The notes: generated by a model not told the origin, from the sequence alone. A DNA stretch of 64,000 nucleotides from Streptomyces coeruleorubidus (GCF_008705135.1 NZ_CP023694.1:7415001-7479000); one strand, 5' to 3'. Shown: positions 15,977-25,479, counted from the stretch's first letter. Made by a program: numbers and translations.

Positions 15977-17083
15977 TTGACTTCCAGCTCTGCCTCATCT
16001 GTTTCCTCCGCGCTCGCCCCGTACGGCTGGGACGACGCATGGGCGGACGAGTTCGCCCCCTACACCACCGAAGGACTGCTGCCCGGACGCGTGATCCGGG
16101 TCGACCGCGGGCAGTGCGACGTCGTCACCGCCGACGGGGTGCTGCGCGCCGACACGGCGTTCGTCACCCCGCATGACCCGCTGCGGGTCGTCTGCACCGG
16201 CGACTGGGTCGCCGTCGAACCCGGCGGGAACCCGCGCTACGTCCGCGCGTACCTGCCGCGCCGCACCGCCTTCGTCCGTTCCACCTCCTCCAAGCGGTCC
16301 GAGGGACAGATCCTCGCGGCCAACGTCGACCACGCCATCGTCGCCGTGCCCCTGGCCGTCGAGCTCGACCTCGGCCGCGTCGAACGGTTCCTCGCGCTCG
16401 CCTGGGAATCCGGGGCGCAGCCCGTCGTCGTCCTCACCAAGGCCGACCTCGTGCCGGACGCCGTCACCGTCGCCCACCTCGTCCAGGACGTGGAGACCAG
16501 CGCGCCCGGCGTGCCGGTGGTGCCGGTCAGCGCTGTGGACGGGGCCGGTCTCGACGTGGTCGCGGCGATCGTCGGCGGTGGTACGTCCGTGCTGCTCGGG
16601 CAGTCCGGCGCGGGCAAGTCGACGCTCGCCAACGCGCTCCTCGGCGAGGACGTCATGGCCGTCCAGGCCACCCGGGACGTCGACGGCAAGGGCCGGCACA
16701 CCACGACCACCCGCAATCTGCTCGCGCTGCCCGGCGGGGGCGTCCTGATCGACACGCCCGGACTGCGGGGCGTCGGGCTGTGGGACGCCGAGAGCGGCGT
16801 CGGGCAGGTGTTCTCCGAGATCGAGGAACTGGCCGAGCGGTGCCGCTTCCACGACTGCGCCCACGAGGCGGAGCCGGGGTGTGCCGTGCTGGCCGCCGTC
16901 GAGGGCGGTGACCTGCCGGAGCGGCGGCTGCTCAGCTACCGCAAGCTCCTGCGGGAGAACCAGCGCATCGTCGCCAAGACGGACGCCCGGCTCCGGGCGG
17001 AGATCCGCAAGGACTGGAAGCGCAAGGGCGCGATCGGAAAGGCCGCGATGGAGGCGAAGCGCGGACCGCACTGGCGCTCGTAG
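15977..17083 (+). CDS. rsgA: Ribosome small subunit-dependent GTPase A
   Basis: A 368-residue circularly permuted GTPase that assists late 30S ribosome maturation. An OB-like domain (about 35-95) precedes GTPase motifs in the permuted order: G4 TKAD (154-157), the P-loop GQSGAGKST (208-216) and G3 DTPG (259-262). The C-terminal zinc site is C289, C294, H296, C302. TTG at 15977 is preferred because GGAAGGG sits six bases upstream and the product begins shortly before the conserved YGWDDAWADEF. The tail is lysine/arginine-rich, as expected for ribosome contact. The leader ORF just upstream may influence its translation. Confidence 0.93.
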   Translation: MTSSSASSVSSALAPYGWDDAWADEFAPYTTEGLLPGRVIRVDRGQCDVVTADGVLRADTAFVTPHDPLRVVCTGDWVAVEPGGNPRYVRAYLPRRTAFVRSTSSKRSEGQILAANVDHAIVAVPLAVELDLGRVERFLALAWESGAQPVVVLTKADLVPDAVTVAHLVQDVETSAPGVPVVPVSAVDGAGLDVVAAIVGGGTSVLLGQSGAGKSTLANALLGEDVMAVQATRDVDGKGRHTTTTRNLLALPGGGVLIDTPGLRGVGLWDAESGVGQVFSEIEELAERCRFHDCAHEAEPGCAVLAAVEGGDLPERRLLSYRKLLRENQRIVAKTDARLRAEIRKDWKRKGAIGKAAMEAKRGPHWRS

Positions 17084-17118
17084 CCGTACGGTGGCCGAAG
17101 CACCGTGCGCGCAACGCC

Positions 17119-18603
17119 GTGTCCGATTTCCGCCAGCGGCAGACCCGCCGACGGCGGAGACTGGACAGCGTGAGGGACGACGACACAAGGGACGAGGACA
17201 CGGGGGAAGACCCCCGGTACGAAGCCGTACGCAGTCGTGACGGGCGTTTCGACGGCGCCTTCTTCTTCGCCGTCGAGACGACCGGCATCTACTGCCGGCC
17301 GAGCTGCCCCGCCGTCACCCCGAAGCGGGCCAACGTACGGTTCTTCGCCACGGCCGCCGCCGCGCAGGGCTCGGGCTTCCGGGCCTGCCGGCGGTGCCGC
17401 CCGGACGCCGTGCCCGGCTCCGCCGAGTGGAACGTCCGCGCGGACGTGGTGGGCCGGGCCATGCGGCTGATCGCCGACGGCGTGGTCGACCGGGAGGGCG
17501 TCGCCGGGCTCGCCGGACGGCTCGGCTACAGCGCACGGCAGGTGCAGCGGCAGCTCACCGCGGAGCTCGGAGCCGGGCCGGTCGCCCTCGCCCGGGCCCA
17601 GCGCGCTCATACCGCGCGCGTCCTCGTGCAGACCACCGACCTGCCGATCACCGAGATCGCGTTCGCGTCGGGCTTCGCCAGCGTCCGGCAGTTCAACGAC
17701 ACCATCCGGGCCGTGTACGCCTCGACCCCGAGCGAGCTGCGCGCCGCCGCGGCGACGAAGAGCGGCCGGGCCCGTCGTACGGCCACGCCGAACGCCGGGA
17801 TCCCGCTACGGCTCGCCCACCGCGGCCCGTACCAGGCCGGCCCCGTCTTCGACCTGCTGCAACGCGAGGCCGTGCCCGGCGTCGAAGAGGTGGGCGGCCC
17901 GCCCGGCGCGCGCACCTACCGGCGCACGCTCCGCCTCCCGTACGGCACCGGCATCGTCGCCGTCGACGAACGCCCCGGCACCGCCCGGACCGGATCCGGC
18001 GCCCACCCGGGCGGCTGGCTCGACGCCCGGCTGCACCTCACCGACCCCCGCGACCTCACCACCGCCGTGCAGCGGCTGCGTCGGCAGTTCGACCTCGACG
18101 CCGACCCCTACGCCGTCGACGAGCGCCTCGGTACCGACCCGGTGCTCGCCCCCCTGGTCGCCGCCCGGCCCGGCCTGCGCTCGCCGGGCACCGCCGACCC
18201 GGAGGAACTCGCGGTACGCGCACTGGTCGGCCGGGCGGAGGCGGAACAGCTCGTGCGGCGCTACGGCAAGGCCCTGGACGCCCCCTGCGGCAGCCTCACC
18301 CACCTCTTCCCCGAGCCGGCCGTCCTCGCCGGCGCCGAACCCGGCGGCACCCTCGGCGCGCTCACCGCCGCCCTCGCCGACCACGCCGTACGCCTGGACC
18401 CCGGCGCCGACCGGGACGACGCGCAGGACGCCCTGCGCGCCGTGCCCGGCCTGGGCGCCCGCACCATCGCCGAGATCCGCACCCGCGCCCTCGGCGACCC
18501 GGACGTGGCCCCACCCGGCGCCGACGTCCCCGACAGCTGGCGCCCCTGGCGCTCGTACGCCCTGAACCACCTGCGCGCAGCAGGGAAGTGGGAGTTCCGA
18601 TGA
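17119..18603 (+). CDS. Ada-AlkA fusion: methyl-phosphotriester sensor, AraC domain and 3-methyladenine glycosylase
   Basis: A 494-residue repair and regulatory protein. The Ada N-terminal zinc domain has C59, C63, C90 and C93 (YCRPSCPA ... CRRC); in Ada the first cysteine takes a methyl group from phosphotriesters. An AraC-type helix-turn-helix follows (about 105-190), then an AlkA-like glycosylase with helix-hairpin-helix LRAVPGLGARTIAEI. The stretch between the catalytic aspartate loop (GDPDVAPPGADVPDS) and WRPWRSYAL is much shorter than I expect for AlkA, so glycosylase activity is uncertain. GTG at 17119 is used; a second GTG at 17170 is possible. Its stop overlaps the ogt start, so the two repair genes form an operon and this protein probably activates it. 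Confidence 0.88.
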   Translation: MSDFRQRQTRRRRRLDSVRDDDTRDEDTGEDPRYEAVRSRDGRFDGAFFFAVETTGIYCRPSCPAVTPKRANVRFFATAAAAQGSGFRACRRCRPDAVPGSAEWNVRADVVGRAMRLIADGVVDREGVAGLAGRLGYSARQVQRQLTAELGAGPVALARAQRAHTARVLVQTTDLPITEIAFASGFASVRQFNDTIRAVYASTPSELRAAAATKSGRARRTATPNAGIPLRLAHRGPYQAGPVFDLLQREAVPGVEEVGGPPGARTYRRTLRLPYGTGIVAVDERPGTARTGSGAHPGGWLDARLHLTDPRDLTTAVQRLRRQFDLDADPYAVDERLGTDPVLAPLVAARPGLRSPGTADPEELAVRALVGRAEAEQLVRRYGKALDAPCGSLTHLFPEPAVLAGAEPGGTLGALTAALADHAVRLDPGADRDDAQDALRAVPGLGARTIAEIRTRALGDPDVAPPGADVPDSWRPWRSYALNHLRAAGKWEFR

Positions 18604-19085
18604 CCTCGACGTACTGGACCGACGTGGCCTCCCCGCTCGGGCCGCTGCTCCTGACCGCCGCCCCGGACGGCGCGCTGACCTCGCTGTCCGTGCCCGGGCA
18701 GAAGGGCGGACGCGTGGTGCGGGACGACTGGCGGCAGGACCCGGGGCCCTTCCGCGAGGCCGGGGAGCAGCTCGCCGCCTACTTCGCCGGGGAACTGAAG
18801 GAGTTCCGGCTGACGTGGCGCACCGACGGCTCCGTCTTCCGGGAGAAGGTCTGGGCCGCGCTGGACGACATCCCGTACGGCTCGACCGTGACCTACGGCG
18901 AGATCGCCGCGCGCATCGGAGCGCCCAGGGCGGCCGTACGGGCCGTGGGCGGGGCGATCGGCGCCAATCCGCTGCTGGTCGTCCGCCCCTGCCACCGGGT
19001 GATCGGCGCCGACGGGACACTGACCGGCTACGCGGGCGGCCTGGAGCGCAAGGTGCGGCTGCTGACGCACGAGGGTGTGCTGTAG
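18600..19085 (+). CDS. ogt: Methylated-DNA--protein-cysteine S-methyltransferase
   Basis: A 161-residue DNA repair protein that removes methyl groups from O6-methylguanine by irreversible transfer to its own cysteine. The active-site motif PCHRV is at 130-134 with C131 as acceptor; the helix-turn-helix region IPYGSTVTYGEIAARIG (91-107) precedes it. The ATG at 18600 overlaps the upstream stop (ATGA), so it is translationally coupled to the Ada-AlkA protein, a classic alkylation-response pairing. Length is normal for the family. Confidence 0.95.
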   Translation: MTSTYWTDVASPLGPLLLTAAPDGALTSLSVPGQKGGRVVRDDWRQDPGPFREAGEQLAAYFAGELKEFRLTWRTDGSVFREKVWAALDDIPYGSTVTYGEIAARIGAPRAAVRAVGGAIGANPLLVVRPCHRVIGADGTLTGYAGGLERKVRLLTHEGVL

Positions 19086-19136
19086 ACGCCGAGGTGTGCG
19101 CCGGGGGTCTTCCAAGGTGTGTTCCCGGGCGGGTTC

Positions 19137-19619
19137 TCACGCCCCGAAAACGGCACCCACCCATGCCGCCGCGATCAACTGGCACGTGAACAGTTCCACC
19201 AGCACGCTGGAGCCGCCCGCGCGCATCGCCGTGCGCAGGGCCGCGACGGCCTCGGCGTGGCGGCCGAGGCGGAGGCGTTCGGCGAGGTAGATACCGGCCA
19301 GAAAGCCGGGGATCGCGCCGAGCACCGGGAGCAGGACGAAGCCGAGGGTGGATCCCGCTCCGGCGTAGGACAGCATGCGGTGGGTGGCGCCGCCCGCCCG
19401 CAGCCGCCGGGGTGGCAGGGCCCAGCGCACGCCCTGGGAGACGAACATCAGGACCGTGGCTCCCACCAGCACCCACCAGGCGACGGGCTGCGGGTCCTGC
19501 AGCGCCCACCACATGACCGCGGCCCACACCAGCAATGATCCGGGCACCGCGGGCAGCAGCACTCCGTACAGACCGAGCAGGATGACCAGCCCGACCAGCA
19601 GGAGGTCCCACACTCCCAT
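19137..19619 (-). CDS. DUF456 domain membrane protein
   Basis: A 160-residue membrane protein with about four to five helices. The glycine/proline-rich pattern (GLYGVLLPAVPGSLLVWAAV near the N-terminus, then GFVLLPVLGAIPGFLAGIY) is that of the DUF456 family, whose function is not known to me. The ATG at 19619 follows directly on a short intergenic region. It is convergent with ogt. Confidence 0.85.
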   Translation of the reverse strand: MGVWDLLLVGLVILLGLYGVLLPAVPGSLLVWAAVMWWALQDPQPVAWWVLVGATVLMFVSQGVRWALPPRRLRAGGATHRMLSYAGAGSTLGFVLLPVLGAIPGFLAGIYLAERLRLGRHAEAVAALRTAMRAGGSSVLVELFTCQLIAAAWVGAVFGA

Positions 19620-19840
19620 CTGACCAGACTGCCGGAATACGGGAGAAGGCGCAGGTCAGAAGCGTGGGCGCGGTCCAGACCCGCAGGTCAGCCGGTCGTG
19701 GCCGCCGATACGCCCTCATGAGCCCGCATATCGCATGACCGTTCTACGGCTCACTCGACGTGCCGTTCACGGGGGCGTGGAAGGCCGGTTTTTCCCCAAG
19801 CCCCGTTTGCATCCGGCCCTCGCGGTGGACAATCAGGGGC

Positions 19841-21480
19841 ATGAGCCAGCAGGGGGGAAGGCCCACCGGTCCCGAGGACGACTGGTGGGGGCAGTTGTAC
19901 GACGACTCCACCGGCGACACTGGCCCCGCACCCGTGCCCGATTCCCTCGACGACCGCTTCGCCTCGGCGGCCGGGGCGGTGGGCGGCCGGGGTGTCCCGG
20001 GACCCGGGTCGGGGGAGGGGGCCGTCCCGGATCCGGTGGTTCCCGCGCCTCGGTCCGGGGCCGACGACGTCATGGACGACCCACCCGCCTCGGACCCGTC
20101 ACCGCAGCGCGCACCCTGGGAGCCACCGCCCGCGCGCCCCACGGGCCCGGTGACGTTCCCGGCCGCGGCGAAACGGCAGGGGCCGGAGCGGACGCCCCCC
20201 GCCCCACCGACGGTCCCCCGCCACCCCCGGCGCCTCCCTTCTGGCCGGGCCCCGAGGCGGCCCGTTCCACCACGGCGGGCGCCCCGCCCAGGGGTCCCAC
20301 CGCCGAGCCCGGGCCCGGCGGTACCGCATCCCCCGGCCCGGCCGATCCGCCGCCCGCACCGCCACTCCCAGCCGATCCGCCCGCACCACCACGCCCGGTC
20401 GGCCCCCCGCCCACGCCACCCCCCTCCGCCGACTCTCCGCCCACGCCCCCACCGCCCGCGGACCCTCCGCCCGACCCACCCGAAGCCGCCTTCGAGCGCC
20501 CCGCGTCCTCCCCGGGGCCCCGTGGTCACGTCGGCTCGCGGCCGCCCACCTACGACGCCGAGCCCACGGCGCTTCCGCTCGCCGATCCCGACGATCTGGA
20601 CGACCTCGTCGCGGACACCGTGCTCGACGGGGCCCGGTACGGGGCCTGCACATTGCGGGCCGTGTCCGTGCGGGGGGACTCCGCGCGGTACCGGGGCGAG
20701 CCGCGGCGGGACTCGCTGCTGACCGCGCGGTTCGGCACAGGCGAGCAGGCGCTGCTGCTGGTGGCGATGGCGACCGGGACCCGGGCCACGCCGGGGGCGC
20801 ACCGGGCCGCCGCCGAGGCCTGTCACTGGATCGGGCGGGCCGTCGGACGCAGTCACGCGCGGCTCGTGGAGGACATAAGGGCGGGGCGGCGCGGCGACCT
20901 GAAGTCCGGACTGCACCGCCTCACCGACCGCAGCCTCGGCAAGCTCCGCGCCAGCGCCGCAGAACAGGGCGTCGACCCGGAGGAGTACGCGGCCGGCCTG
21001 CGCTGTCTGCTGCTGCCGGCCGATCCCGAGTGCCGTACGCGCGTCTTCTTCGGTGTCGGGCCCGGCGGGCTGTTCCGGCTGCGGGACGGCGAGTGGCAGG
21101 ACATAGAACCCCACGTCGCCGAGATCAAGGGCGAACCCGTCGTGGGCTTCGGATCGCCGCCCTCCGAGACGCCCGACGGCGACCGGCTCACCATGGACCT
21201 GGGCATCCCGACCCCGCCCAGCCCCTACGAACCGGCCCCGGAACCACCCCGCGAACCCTTCCGCTTCCGTACCTCCGTCGCCCGCCCGGGTGACACGCTC
21301 CTGGTGTGCAGCGCCGGCCTCGCCGACCCGCTGCGCGGCGAGCCCGAACTGGGCGACTACCTCGCCGAGCGGTGGTCGCGCCCCGAGCCGCCCGGCCTCG
21401 CCGCGTTCCTCGCGGACTCCCAAGTACGGGTCAAGGGTTATGCGGACGACCGTACGGCCGCGGCCGTTTGGGAGGCGTGA
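19841..21480 (+). CDS. PP2C-like phosphatase domain protein, interrupted by an apparent frameshift
   Basis: The N-terminus (MSQQGGRPTGPEDDWWGQLY) starts at ATG 19841 in one frame and reads well to about 20190. The remainder reads in the preceding frame from about 20195 to the stop at 21480: a long Pro-rich linker, then a degenerate PP2C-type domain (RYRGEPRRDSLLTARFGTGEQALLLVAMATG ... PGDTLLVCSAGLADPL). The switch needs one missing base and falls among C-runs (six C at 20195-20200, others to 20230). Without it the product would end in about 170 Arg/Pro-rich residues unlike protein. Either the gene is broken or the base call is wrong. The usual metal-binding aspartates of PP2C are not evident, so catalysis is doubtful. 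Confidence 0.65.
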
Positions 21481-21546
21481 CGGCGTCTCGTGTGACTTGA
21501 TGGAACCCGGAGGGATCCCAGGAGACCGAAGGGGCAGACGAGAGAC

Positions 21547-23289
21547 ATGGCCAAACAGAACGTCGCGGAACAGTTCGTCGACATCCTGACCCGCGCCGGA
21601 GTCAAACGCCTCTACGGGGTCGTCGGCGACAGCCTCAACCCCGTCGTCGACGCCGTCCGCCGCAACTCAGCCATCGACTGGATCCACGTCCGGCACGAGG
21701 AGACCGCCGCCTTCGCCGCCGGGGCGGAGGCGCAGATCACCGGCAACCTCGCCGCCTGCGCCGGCTCCTGCGGGCCCGGCAACCTCCACCTCATCAACGG
21801 CCTCTACGACGCCCACCGCTCCATGGCCCCGGTACTCGCCCTCGCCTCGCACATCCCGTCCAGCGAGATCGGCCTCGGCTACTTCCAGGAGACCCACCCC
21901 GACCGGCTGTTCGCCGAGTGCAGCCACTACAGCGAGCTGATCTCCAGCCCGAAGCAGATGCCCCGGCTGCTCCAGACCGCCATCCAGAACGCGGTCGGCC
22001 GCTCCGGCGTCAGCGTCGTCTCCCTGCCCGGCGACATCGCCGCCGAGCCCGCCCCCGAAAAGGCCGCCGAGACCGCCCTCGTCACGTCCCGGCCGACGGT
22101 CCGTCCGGGCGACGCCGAGATCGACCGGCTCGTCGAGATGATCGACGACGCCGACAAAGTGACCCTGTTCTGCGGCAGCGGCACGGCCGGCGCGCACGCC
22201 GAGGTCATGGAGTTCGCGGGGAAGATCAAGTCACCGGTGGGGCACGCGCTGCGGGGCAAGGAGTGGATCCAGTACGACAACCCGTTCGACGTCGGCATGA
22301 GCGGGTTGCTCGGCTATGGCGCCGCCTACGAGGCCACCCACGAGTGCGACCTGCTGATCCTGCTCGGTACCGACTTCCCGTACAACGCCTTCCTCCCCGA
22401 CGACGTGAAGATCGCCCAGGTCGACGTCCGGCCCGAACACCTCGGCCGGCGCTCGAAACTGGACCTCGCGGTGTGGGGCGACGTGCGGGAGACGCTGCGC
22501 TGCCTCATCCCACGGGTGCAGGAGAAGAAGAACAGCCGCTTCCTCGAACGGATGCTGAAGAAGCACGCGGACGCGCTGGAGGGGGTGGTGAAGGCCTACA
22601 CCCGCAAGGTCGAGAAGCACACGCCGATCCACCCCGAGTACGTGGCGTCCGTACTCGACGAAGTCGCCTCCGACGACGCCGTGTTCACCGTCGACACCGG
22701 CATGTGCAACGTCTGGGCCGCCCGCTACATCTCGCCCAACGGCCGCCGCCGCGTCATCGGTTCCTTCTCCCACGGCTCCATGGCCAACGCGCTGCCCATG
22801 GCGATCGGCGCGCAGTTCACCGACCGGAAGCGGCAGGTCGTGTCGATGTCCGGCGACGGCGGATTCTCCATGCTGATGGGCGACTTCCTGACGCTGGTGC
22901 AGTACGACCTCCCGGTCAAGGTCGTCCTCTTCAACAACTCCTCCCTCGGCATGGTCGAGTTGGAGATGCTGGTCGCCGGACTCCCGTCCTACGGCACCAC
23001 CAACAAGAACCCCGACTTCGCCGCCGTCGCCCAGGCCTGCGGTGCCTACGGCGTACGCGTCGAGAAGCCGAAGGACCTCGCCGGGGCCCTGAAGGACGCC
23101 TTCAAGCACAAGGGCCCGGCCCTCGTCGACGTCGTCACCGACCCCAACGCCCTGTCCATCCCGCCGAAGATCAAGGCGGAGATGGTGACCGGGTTCGCCC
23201 TGTCCGCCTCCAAGATGGTGCTGGACGGCGGGGTCGGCCGGATGGTGCAGATGGCCCGCTCCAACCTGCGCAATGTGCCCCGGCTCTAG
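21547..23289 (+). CDS. Thiamine-diphosphate-dependent pyruvate oxidase/dehydrogenase (PoxB type)
   Basis: A 580-residue ThDP enzyme of the acetolactate synthase/pyruvate oxidase superfamily. The catalytic glutamate region is RHEETAAFAAGAEA (49-62), and the thiamine diphosphate motif starts GDGG at about 436 and ends at LFNNSSLG. A central FAD/nucleotide-binding-type domain (VTLFCGSGTAGAHAEV) is present, and the sequence tracks the pyruvate dehydrogenase (quinone) subgroup that turns pyruvate into acetate and CO2 with electrons to quinone. ATG at 21547 has GGGGCAGACGAGAGAC upstream. Its stop codon overlaps that of the convergent XRE gene, leaving no room for a terminator between them. Confidence 0.9.
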   Translation: MAKQNVAEQFVDILTRAGVKRLYGVVGDSLNPVVDAVRRNSAIDWIHVRHEETAAFAAGAEAQITGNLAACAGSCGPGNLHLINGLYDAHRSMAPVLALASHIPSSEIGLGYFQETHPDRLFAECSHYSELISSPKQMPRLLQTAIQNAVGRSGVSVVSLPGDIAAEPAPEKAAETALVTSRPTVRPGDAEIDRLVEMIDDADKVTLFCGSGTAGAHAEVMEFAGKIKSPVGHALRGKEWIQYDNPFDVGMSGLLGYGAAYEATHECDLLILLGTDFPYNAFLPDDVKIAQVDVRPEHLGRRSKLDLAVWGDVRETLRCLIPRVQEKKNSRFLERMLKKHADALEGVVKAYTRKVEKHTPIHPEYVASVLDEVASDDAVFTVDTGMCNVWAARYISPNGRRRVIGSFSHGSMANALPMAIGAQFTDRKRQVVSMSGDGGFSMLMGDFLTLVQYDLPVKVVLFNNSSLGMVELEMLVAGLPSYGTTNKNPDFAAVAQACGAYGVRVEKPKDLAGALKDAFKHKGPALVDVVTDPNALSIPPKIKAEMVTGFALSASKMVLDGGVGRMVQMARSNLRNVPRL

Positions 23290-24599
23290 CTGTAGGGCGC
23301 CCATCGGCGTTCGGAGGTGTCGTACGTGTAGCGGGGCAGGCCCTTGATGCCGCTGGTCCGGAACGGGCGGCCGGCGTCGTCGATCCGGACCGTGCCCGTG
23401 CGGCCCTGGGAGGACCAGTCGAGCTCCAGGTACCAGCGGCAGTCGCACCCCTGGGTCCTGGCGTTGACCAGTAGCACCTCGGGGTCGCGGGCGGAGACCC
23501 GGTAGGGCATGCGCACCGCCGGGATCGGCGTACCCGTGTCGCTCCCGGCCACCGCGCGGGCGATGGGGCGGTCCTTGTCCAGGTTCACGTCGAAGGAGCG
23601 CGGGGTGATCGAACCGCCGCAGCCCTGGTTCATGGCATAGGCATTGCCCGGCGCGGGTGCCGAGCGCCCCACCACGCGTACGCGCAGCGCCTCCAGCACG
23701 ACGGCCGTGTCGGTCCGCCCCTGCACGGACAGCCGCACGAGCGTCTCGCCGCCGTGCACCGCGTTCTCCGACGCGGCCCAGACCCCGGCGTCCTGGGGGA
23801 CCGGTGGCGGTGGCACCTGCTCGGGCGGCGCGGCGACGACGTAGTCGTGACCGCAGCCCAGCTTCCACGCCTGGGAGTCGGCGGACCAGGTGAGAGGTGG
23901 GGTGGAGGCGGTTCCGCCGGCGGGCGGGGTGGTGCGGACGGAGGGTGACGGGGAGGGCTTCAGCCGCTTCGGAGTGGCGGAGGGTGAAGACCGCCGCGGA
24001 GCGGGGGAGGTGCCGCTCGGGGTAGGGGAGGGGCTCTTCCCGTCCGGGGCTTCCGTCTTCGCCGTACCGGACGGGGCCGGAGCGGCGGTGCCGGGCCGGT
24101 CGCCGGCGGACGCACGCCGCCCGTCCGGCAGCGCGGCGAGGCTCCCGAGCGCCGCCAGCACCGCGCAGGCGGCGGCCAGTCCGACCGCGACGCGCCTGCG
24201 GCGGTACCAGGGGAGGCCGGGGAGCGAGTCCGCTTCCGCAGGGCTTTCGACAGGGCCGTCCACCGTGTCGGTGTCGGTGTCCGCATCCGTGTCCGTGCCC
24301 GTCTCCGCCGTACCGGCAGCGCTCGCCGGCCGATGACGCTGCCGCGCCGCCACCGCGAGGAGCCAGCGGCGGTGCAGCTCCAGACGTTCCTCCGCTGACG
24401 CCCCGCACAGGGCGGCGAAGCGCTCCACGGGCGCGAAGTCGAGCGGGACCGCCTCGCCCGCGCAGTAGCGGTGCAGGGTCGAGGTGTTCATGGCCAGGCG
24501 CCGGGCCAGTGAACCGTAACTGCGGTCCGTGCGCTCCTTCAGCGTCCTCAGCAGCGCCGCGAACTCCCCGACGTCGTCGACGTCGTCCTGTACCGACAC
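23286..24599 (-). CDS. XRE-type helix-turn-helix transmembrane protein with extracellular domain
   Basis: A 437-residue protein. Residues about 10-85 form an XRE helix-turn-helix (LARRLAMNTSTLHRYCAGEA). An acidic repeat of Asp/Thr (100-112) follows, then one membrane helix after an arginine cluster (WYRRRR, helix 137-157). Outside is a Pro/Ser/Thr-rich linker to about 250 and a cysteine-containing domain (KLGCGHDYVV, NQGCGG, TQGCDCRWYLELDW). Such proteins are common but poorly understood in Streptomyces. GTG at 24599 gives MSVQDDVDD-like start; longer frames upstream look non-coding. It is divergent from a secreted protein gene, a possible target or partner. Confidence 0.8.
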   Translation of the reverse strand: MSVQDDVDDVGEFAALLRTLKERTDRSYGSLARRLAMNTSTLHRYCAGEAVPLDFAPVERFAALCGASAEERLELHRRWLLAVAARQRHRPASAAGTAETGTDTDADTDTDTVDGPVESPAEADSLPGLPWYRRRRVAVGLAAACAVLAALGSLAALPDGRRASAGDRPGTAAPAPSGTAKTEAPDGKSPSPTPSGTSPAPRRSSPSATPKRLKPSPSPSVRTTPPAGGTASTPPLTWSADSQAWKLGCGHDYVVAAPPEQVPPPPVPQDAGVWAASENAVHGGETLVRLSVQGRTDTAVVLEALRVRVVGRSAPAPGNAYAMNQGCGGSITPRSFDVNLDKDRPIARAVAGSDTGTPIPAVRMPYRVSARDPEVLLVNARTQGCDCRWYLELDWSSQGRTGTVRIDDAGRPFRTSGIKGLPRYTYDTSERRWAPYS

Positions 24600-24831
24600 C
24601 GTCCCCCCCGTCCTTCCGGCTCGGCCCGTCCCGGAACGGCATCCCAGGCGCCCCATGTACCTGCACGTCAGACGGGCTGGGATGGTTCCACCGTGCCGGA
24701 TCGGATGCGAGCTGTTGCATCCGGACGGTGGGACCGCTGATGCTCTTGGTGCCGCACCGACGAGGCCCGGGCCGACCAGCCGGCCTCGCCGCGGCATCCA
24801 CATCCACGCACTCGTCCACGGGGGAACACCC

Positions 24832-25455
24832 ATGCCCATGCGCATCCGAGCAAGCGCTCTCACCGCCCTGACCGTCGCCGCCCTCGCGGCGGGCACGGTC
24901 CTCACGGCACCGGCCGCCGGTGCCGCGCCGAAGGCCGCCGCACCGAAGTTCCTGTCGGCGTCCCAGCTGCCGCCGCACCCGACCTCGGCCTGGACGGCCG
25001 GCCCGGTCACCGACGGGTTCCCGGAGGGACTCGGCTCCTGCGTGAGTACGGAGGGCGTGCTCGACTACGAGTACCGGCACCGGGAGTTCCGGACCGACCT
25101 GGAAACCAGCGCCGTGCAGTTGACCGTCGTGACGGGCACACCCGCCCTGGCCAAGGCCCTGGCGAAGCACTACGACGACCTGATCCGCACCTGCGCCGAC
25201 CGCATCGAGGAATCCTCCCCGGACGTCGAGGCCGAGGGCCGGGACTACGGTTCACTGCCCGTTGAGGAGGGCGCCCGCGTCCGCGGACTGCACACCGAGA
25301 CGTCCTGGGGCGCCACGGACATCTCGCTGCTGTCCGTCGGACGGGACGGCAGGACCGTCACCGTCGTGTCGTGGGGCCAGATGGGTGACTTCGACGACGC
25401 GCCCGTGGCCGCCTTCAAGAAGACGACGACCACCGCCGTCAACAAGCTGTACTGA
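24832..25455 (+). CDS. Secreted protein of unknown function
   Basis: A 207-residue protein with a Sec signal peptide: MPMRIRAS, a hydrophobic core LTALTVAALAAGTVLT and an AGA-type cleavage region near residue 30. The mature part has two cysteines (GSCVST and RTCADR) that could form a disulfide, and the beta-strand pattern of actinobacterial sensor-type extracellular domains (TVTVVSWGQMGDF). ATG at 24832 is used; another is two codons on. It is divergent from the transmembrane XRE protein and ends at a strong terminator. Confidence 0.8.
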   Translation: MPMRIRASALTALTVAALAAGTVLTAPAAGAAPKAAAPKFLSASQLPPHPTSAWTAGPVTDGFPEGLGSCVSTEGVLDYEYRHREFRTDLETSAVQLTVVTGTPALAKALAKHYDDLIRTCADRIEESSPDVEAEGRDYGSLPVEEGARVRGLHTETSWGATDISLLSVGRDGRTVTVVSWGQMGDFDDAPVAAFKKTTTTAVNKLY

Positions 25456-25479
25456 CCGGACGGCCACCGGAGAAGGACC

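Noticed and set aside
20430..20480. Proline-rich repeated codons suggesting a tandem repeat array
   Set aside because: The repeats are imperfect and fit a coding Pro-rich linker in the PP2C-like protein.
24240..24300. GTGTCGGTGTCGG-like short tandem repeat as a possible regulatory element
   Set aside because: It encodes an Asp/Thr-rich stretch inside the XRE protein and needs no other explanation.
22231..25170. Long minus-strand frame over poxB and the XRE gene
   Set aside because: Codon bias and recognisable motifs support poxB on the plus strand and the XRE gene in a different frame; this one is a shadow.
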